From: Pseudomonadota bacterium
Lineage (GTDB): Bacteria; Pseudomonadota; Alphaproteobacteria; Caulobacterales; Aquidulcibacteraceae
Length of the DNA stretch: 39,785 bases
NCBI GenBank assembly: GCA_023410295.1
Contig: JAEYPY010000228.1
Coordinates: 1-39,785, forward strand
Direction: 5' to 3'
The notes beneath the pieces were generated by a model that was not told the DNA's origin, made no database searches, and saw nothing but the letters and a program-made list of their open reading frames with translations. The translations under genes and the position numbers were made by a program. Positions 35,967 to 39,785 of the stretch are shown here, in pieces. Positions within the stretch are counted from its first letter, which is position 1. The number at the start of each line of letters is the position of its first letter.

Positions 35967-36364
35967 GGGTTGTCGCACTGCTCAGTCGTCCCTTGATGAA
36001 GCTGAAATTCCACCAAGACACGAGACGCTCTCTCTTCAATTGAAAGGTATGGAAACCCCATAAGGATGGCGTCGCATACGTCGCCGGTTTGCCGGACCAG
36101 CAGGACATTGCTGGGCGATCCTAGGTATCTTCCAAAGCGAAATCCGCGACGTTCAAACTCAGTACGATACGCTTGGACAATGTCCTCGGCGTGTTCGTCG
36201 CGCGGGAAAGTCACGCAAACGGCATCCGGTCCGTCCGCCGCGGGGCACTCTGCAGCAACCGACCCCTCGACAAGCGGAAAGTCAGGAGAGCCCGGCAAGT
36301 CCGCCGATGCTGCGGTGGTGCAGCCAGCCAAGAGAGCTAGAGCAAGCCACGGGACTCTCTTCAC
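35963..36364 (-). CDS. Small Cys-rich lipoprotein of unknown function between trpB and trpA
   Basis: A 133-residue predicted lipoprotein (lipobox LLAGC, Cys 15). The mature part has four more Cys (in AECP, AVCV, DVCD and EQCD), enough for two disulfides, consistent with a periplasmic location. No known domain is recognised. The start is GTG at 36364, overlapping the trpB stop (GTGA), and the stop overlaps the trpA start (ATGA). Composition differs from its neighbours: 36001-36060 and 36121-36180 each hold 28 G+C in 60 by hand count, against 39 in 60 at 36961-37020 in trpB. This suggests later acquisition. A role in tryptophan synthesis is not expected for an exported protein. Confidence 0.7.
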   Translation of the reverse strand: MKRVPWLALALLAGCTTAASADLPGSPDFPLVEGSVAAECPAADGPDAVCVTFPRDEHAEDIVQAYRTEFERRGFRFGRYLGSPSNVLLVRQTGDVCDAILMGFPYLSIEERASRVLVEFQLHQGTTEQCDNP

Positions 36365-37575
36365 AGCTTCACCCCAAGCGCATCCGCCACCGTGAACACG
36401 TCCTTATCCCCGCGTCCGCAGAGGTTCATCACCACGAGCCCGTCTTTGCCAACCCCGCGCGCCACATCGCCCACGCGCGCCAGCGCGTGCGAAGGCTCCA
36501 GCGCCGGCAAAATGCCTTCGAGCTTGGCGCAGAGCTGAAACGCTTCCAGCGCCTCATCGTCCGTCGCGCTCAAATACTGCGCCCGGCCGATGTCGGCGAG
36601 ATACGAATGCTCCGGCCCGACGCCCGGATAGTCCAATCCGGCGCTGATCGAATGACCTTCTAAAATCTGTCCATCCGCATCCTGCAACAGATACGTGCGA
36701 TTGCCGTGCAGCACGCCCGGCCGGCCGCCATTGATCGCGGCGCTATGCTCGAAGCGCTCGTCGATCCCGCGCCCCGCCGCCTCAACGCCGATCAGGCGCA
36801 CACTTTCGTCATCGATAAACGGATGAAACAACCCAATCGCATTCGAGCCGCCGCCGATGCAGGCCATCACTGCATCCGGCAAACGCCCCTCGCGCTCCAG
36901 AATCTGCGCGCGCGCTTCGCGTCCGATCACGCTTTGAAAATCGCGCACCATTTCCGGGTAGGGGTGCGGCCCCGCCGCCGTGCCGATGCAATAGAACGTA
37001 TCTGCGACATTGGTGACCCAATCGCGCAGCGCTTCGTTCATCGCGTCTTTCAGCGTCGCCGCGCCGCTCGTCACCGGCCGCACTTCGGCGCCCAGCAGCT
37101 TCATCCGAAACACGTTCGGCTTTTGCCGCTCAATATCCGTCGCGCCCATGAAGACTACGCAGGGCAAACCCAACCGGGCACACACCGTCGCCGTCGCCAC
37201 GCCGTGCTGACCGGCGCCCGTCTCGGCGATGATGCGCGTCTTGCCCATCCTGAGCGCCAGCAGCACTTGGCCGAGGCAATTGTTGATCTTGTGCGCGCCG
37301 GTGTGATTGAGTTCGTCGCGTTTGAAATAGATCTTCGCCCCGCCGTGATGTTCGGTCAGGCGCTCAGCGAAGTACAAAGGCGAGGGCCGGCCCACATAAT
37401 GGGTCCAGAAGTCCGCCATCGTCGCCGCGAACGCCGGATCGGCCTGCGCTTCGCGATAGGCGCGCTCCAGCTCCAGCACGAGCGGCATCAACGTCTCAGC
37501 GACGAAGCGGCCCCCATACTGGCCGAAACGGCCTTCAGCGTCGGGCAAGTCCTTCCAATTACGGCGCGCGTCCAT
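36361..37575 (-). CDS. trpB: Tryptophan synthase beta subunit
   Basis: TrpB, 404 residues, is a PLP enzyme that joins indole and serine to make tryptophan. The PLP lysine is Lys 96 in HTGAHKINN. The phosphate-binding GGGSNAIG loop is near residue 240. [12 protein letters not shown] (from about residue 115) binds the substrate carboxylate. Length and motifs fit TrpB1. It starts 7 bases after the trpF stop. Its stop overlaps the GTG of the lipoprotein gene rather than the start of trpA. Confidence 0.97.
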   Translation of the reverse strand: MDARRNWKDLPDAEGRFGQYGGRFVAETLMPLVLELERAYREAQADPAFAATMADFWTHYVGRPSPLYFAERLTEHHGGAKIYFKRDELNHTGAHKINNCLGQVLLALRMGKTRIIAETGAGQHGVATATVCARLGLPCVVFMGATDIERQKPNVFRMKLLGAEVRPVTSGAATLKDAMNEALRDWVTNVADTFYCIGTAAGPHPYPEMVRDFQSVIGREARAQILEREGRLPDAVMACIGGGSNAIGLFHPFIDDESVRLIGVEAAGRGIDERFEHSAAINGGRPGVLHGNRTYLLQDADGQILEGHSISAGLDYPGVGPEHSYLADIGRAQYLSATDDEALEAFQLCAKLEGILPALEPSHALARVGDVARGVGKDGLVVMNLCGRGDKDVFTVADALGVKL

Positions 37576-37582
37576 CGTCCGA

Positions 37583-38215
37583 TTATACTTCCGCAGCCGC
37601 CAGGAATTGGGCGATCAGAGCAGGGTCCTTTAGGCCGGGGGCGCTTTCCACGCCAGAGGACACATCCACCAAGTCCGCCCCGGAGACGGCCATCGCCTCC
37701 TTGACGTTGCCCGGGGTGAGGCCCCCCGCCAGCAGCCAAGGCCGGGCAAACGCGCGGCCGGCCAACAGTCCCCAGTCGAACGCCAGCGCATTGCCGCCGG
37801 GCTGGTCTGGCTTTGGGGCCTGGGCGTCGAACAGCAACATGTCCGCCACCGCCTCGAATTCGCCCACGCGCTCGAAATCGGCGCTGCGGGCGATGCCGAA
37901 TGCCTTGATCACCCCGCGCCGGGCGAACCGGCGCATTTCATGGACCCGCCGCGCGCTCTCCCCGCCATGCGCCTGGATCCAGTCCGGCCGCACCGCCTCG
38001 GCCGCCGCGGCGAGGTATTCATCGTCGGCCTGCACCGTCACCAGCACGCTCTCGACACGCCCGTACGCCCGGCTCGCCAACGCCCTCAGCTTGTCGAAGC
38101 CAAGATGGCGCGGGCTCCCCGGAAAACTGACGAAGCCGACAAACCGCGCCCCGCCTTCAATGGCGGCGTCCAGCGCATCCGGCGTCGTAATCCCGCAAAT
38201 CTTGGCGTCAGGCAT
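37583..38215 (-). CDS. trpF: Phosphoribosylanthranilate isomerase
   Basis: TrpF, 210 residues, a TIM barrel that performs the Amadori rearrangement of phosphoribosylanthranilate. Catalytic residues are Cys 7 in KICGIT and Asp 130 in LLFDAQAPK. The phosphate site is built by [10 protein letters not shown] and VDVSSGVE. The ATG at 38215 is chosen because upstream in-frame ATGs would add a non-conserved tail. It heads the trpF-trpB-lipoprotein-trpA-accD unit; no trp leader peptide with tandem Trp codons is seen upstream. Confidence 0.95.
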   Translation of the reverse strand: MPDAKICGITTPDALDAAIEGGARFVGFVSFPGSPRHLGFDKLRALASRAYGRVESVLVTVQADDEYLAAAAEAVRPDWIQAHGGESARRVHEMRRFARRGVIKAFGIARSADFERVGEFEAVADMLLFDAQAPKPDQPGGNALAFDWGLLAGRAFARPWLLAGGLTPGNVKEAMAVSGADLVDVSSGVESAPGLKDPALIAQFLAAAEV

Positions 38216-38246
38216 GGAGAGGGGAGTACGGGAGCAGCGCCGTAAG

Positions 38247-38274
38247 GCAATAGGCCATTGTGTGCCGCCGCCAA
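38247..38274 (-). promoter_or_regulatory. Candidate promoter of the trpF operon
   Basis: Reading the minus strand, TTGGCG (38274-38269) and TATTGC (38252-38247) are 16 bases apart, about 30 bases ahead of the trpF ATG. The match to the sigma-70 pattern is moderate. Confidence 0.28.
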
Positions 38275-38297
38275 CCGCGCGTGCCGCCCTGGTCAGA

Positions 38298-38327
38298 TTG
38301 ACACCCCCCAAGCGTCGCGGCCATTAC
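38298..38327 (+). promoter_or_regulatory. Candidate promoter of the membrane-protein gene
   Basis: A perfect -35 hexamer TTGACA (38298-38303) is followed after 18 bases by CATTAC (38322-38327), a poor -10. It lies 53 bases before the GTG start of the plus-strand gene. Confidence 0.28.
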
Positions 38328-38355
38328 GGTATCAGGCCAACGGCGGGGGCGTGGT

Positions 38356-39375
38356 GTGAAACTCGGAACGATTTGGCGCGTGGTTTGGCCCGAGCGCGGG
38401 CCGCTCTTTGCCGTCATCGGCGGCATTGTCAGCTTGCTCAGTGACTTCACCAGTTTCCTCGCCAATATCGCCGATCCGAACATCCTGATCTGGCCGCTGA
38501 TCGGCCTTGCCGGTCTGCTGGCGTGGTTCTGCCTTGGCCGGGTCGGCGCCGCGACCGAACCACCCGCCGCGGAAGCGGCGGTGCAGTGCCGCGAATGCGA
38601 CGCCTTCCGCGTCATGCTGTTCGCCAGCGCCGGCGTCGGCCTATTGCTGCTGGCTGGGCAGGGCGAAACCGCCACCGAGCGCTTCGGCCGTCAGCTTGGC
38701 CTTATCCAGGAGCAGGTCGCCGATATCGCCGAGGACACCACCGCCATCCGCGACGTCACGTCTACTGCCGAACTGGTGCGCAATCCGCGCAACCCGGCCG
38801 ACCACTTCCGCAACGCCTGGATCTATTCCTTCGTCCGCCGCGACGCCGAGCAAGCCTGGGCGTCAGCGCAGGACATCTATCGCCGCGGTGCGCCGAACAA
38901 GCTTGATGCGGCCGAACTCTATTTCAACTCCGGCCGTATCCACCTCACGCGCGACGCATTGCTGGCGCAGATGGCGCAAGTCGGCCGCGAGCGGCGCGAT
39001 GCAGCAATGCTGGTCATTGCCGGGCGCAACATGGAGCGGAACGAAGACGCGTTCGCGCTCTACGAAGAAGCGCGCCAGATCGATCCCGACATGCCGTTCG
39101 CCTATTGGGACGTCGCTCGCATACAGCTGATGCAGATCACCGCCGGCGCCAGCGCGACGGAGAATCTCGCCAGCACGCGCGCCGCCGTGCAAGGCCACGA
39201 GCGCTTCCTCGAAATCGCCGCACGCAAGCCCGTGGCGAGCTATTTCTACTTGCCGCAACACCAGGCGGACTTCGAAACACTCGCCCGCTCCCAGCTGGAC
39301 TCCTTCCGCTCCAACATGAGCACTTGGGAGCGCATCGTGCAGCAACAAGAAGAGATCGCCGCGCGCCGACGATAG
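38356..39375 (+). CDS. Hypothetical three-span membrane protein with TPR-like helical domain
   Basis: A 339-residue protein of unknown function. Three hydrophobic spans (about 15-38, 45-63, 78-96) are separated by a short loop carrying CRECDAF. A helical region (QEQVADIAEDTTAIRD, possible coiled coil) precedes a C-terminal domain of about 180 residues. That domain is made of paired helices resembling TPRs (DAAELYFNSGRIHL, DAFALYEEARQIDPDMPFAYWDVARIQL). Such layouts often serve as scaffolds. The start is GTG at 38356 after a G-rich stretch. Divergent from trpF and convergent with mscL across a hairpin. Confidence 0.7.
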   Translation: MKLGTIWRVVWPERGPLFAVIGGIVSLLSDFTSFLANIADPNILIWPLIGLAGLLAWFCLGRVGAATEPPAAEAAVQCRECDAFRVMLFASAGVGLLLLAGQGETATERFGRQLGLIQEQVADIAEDTTAIRDVTSTAELVRNPRNPADHFRNAWIYSFVRRDAEQAWASAQDIYRRGAPNKLDAAELYFNSGRIHLTRDALLAQMAQVGRERRDAAMLVIAGRNMERNEDAFALYEEARQIDPDMPFAYWDVARIQLMQITAGASATENLASTRAAVQGHERFLEIAARKPVASYFYLPQHQADFETLARSQLDSFRSNMSTWERIVQQQEEIAARRR

Positions 39376-39389
39376 GCTGGGGCAGCAAC

Positions 39390-39414
39390 AGGGGCGTCGC
39401 CAGCGCCCCTTTAC
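39390..39414. terminator. Hairpin terminator between the membrane-protein gene and mscL
   Basis: AGGGGCG (39390-39396) and CGCCCCT (39404-39410) form a 7-bp perfect stem with a 7-base loop. TTTA follows on the plus strand and overlaps the mscL stop at 39411-39413. It could terminate transcription from both convergent genes, better on the plus strand. Confidence 0.65.
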
Positions 39415-39785
39415 TTCCGCTCCTTCAGCAGATCGCGGATCTCGCCCAGCAGCTTGATGTCTTCCGGCTTGTCAGGCGCCGTCGCGGGCGCGGCTTCCTG
39501 TTTGCGCTTCATGCGGTTGATCATCTTCACCAACAGAAAGATCACCCAAGCCACGATCAGGAAGCTGATCAGCGTGGTGATGAACTTGCCGTAATTGATC
39601 GTCACCGGGTCCGCATCCGGCGGCGCGAGCGGCGAGCGCGGCAGCGTCACTGCGAGATCGGAGAAGTCGAGCCCGCCCGTGATCCAGCCGATCGGCGGCA
39701 TGACCAGGTCATTCACCAGCGATTGCACGATGCCGGTGAATGCCGCGCCGATGATGACGCCGACCGCCAGGTCGACGACGTTGCC
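39411..39785 (-). CDS. mscL: Large-conductance mechanosensitive channel MscL, N-terminus cut by window edge
   Basis: The last 124 residues and the stop of MscL are visible; the first 15 or so residues lie beyond the right edge. The first helix is [16 protein letters not shown], followed by [10 protein letters not shown], a periplasmic loop of about 35 residues and the second span ([25 protein letters not shown]). A cytoplasmic helix ends [10 protein letters not shown]. The channel releases solutes under hypo-osmotic shock. The reading frame is open to the edge, so an ATG inside the window (39728) is not the start. Confidence 0.93.
   Translation of the reverse strand, partial: GNVVDLAVGVIIGAAFTGIVQSLVNDLVMPPIGWITGGLDFSDLAVTLPRSPLAPPDADPVTINYGKFITTLISFLIVAWVIFLLVKMINRMKRKQEAAPATAPDKPEDIKLLGEIRDLLKERK

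Noticed and set aside
38216..38355. trp attenuator or leader peptide upstream of trpF
   Set aside because: No short frame with clustered Trp codons and no terminator hairpin is visible.

Overview
This is a G+C-rich, gene-dense alphaproteobacterial chromosome segment. It contains no rRNA, tRNA, CRISPR array or recognisable insertion sequence. Two points suggest a dimorphic lineage (Caulobacterales/Hyphomonadaceae-like). One is a DivL-type pseudo-kinase with Tyr where a histidine kinase has its phospho-acceptor His. The other is a perfect CtrA box (TTAA-N7-TTAA) upstream of it. The taxonomic placement is inference.

Layout. Positions 1-5420 carry the end of a CHCC zinc-finger gene, a PEP mutase/isocitrate lyase-like enzyme, an EamA transporter, polA and, convergently, a VOC protein. 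From 5569 to 38215 runs what I recognise, from memory of alphaproteobacterial gene order, as an ancestral backbone: chvI-chvG-ptsM-ptsH, ahcY, divL, amgK-murU-addB-addA-trxA, then folC, accD, trpA, trpB and trpF on the minus strand. Accessory genes interrupt it: 8761-15230 (M61 and M23 peptidases, GlsB-like and SemiSWEET membrane proteins, an MBL-fold lipoprotein, an MscS-related protein, a degenerate GGDEF/EAL-like protein), 17009-18218 (cytochrome c lipoprotein, TonB-C-domain protein), 20931-24086 (two unknown single-span proteins, an ICMT-like enzyme, a ferredoxin and its reductase), and a low-G+C lipoprotein gene wedged between trpB and trpA. Two genes I would expect, hprK (after chvG) and tsaE (before amgK), are absent. 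The window closes with an unknown three-span membrane protein and a partial mscL.

Functions. ChvG/ChvI and the incomplete nitrogen-type PTS form an envelope-stress and carbon-signalling module. AhcY recycles S-adenosylhomocysteine and is preceded by a clear SAH riboswitch. DivL belongs to the cell-cycle phosphorelay controlling CtrA. AmgK and MurU recycle cell-wall sugars. AddAB and PolA act in DNA repair. Trx, FolC, AccD and TrpFBA are core metabolism. Overlapping stop/start codons (ATGA or GTGA) link amgK-murU-addB-addA and trpB-lipoprotein-trpA-accD, so these are probably translationally coupled operons.

Most interesting: the SAH riboswitch, the CtrA-box/DivL pair, the foreign-looking lipoprotein inside trpBA, a 39-codon frame linking chvG to ptsM where hprK is expected, a PolA exonuclease site lacking one metal-binding Asp, an AccD lacking all four zinc-ribbon Cys, and two families of REP-like palindromes, one copy of which lies inside folC.
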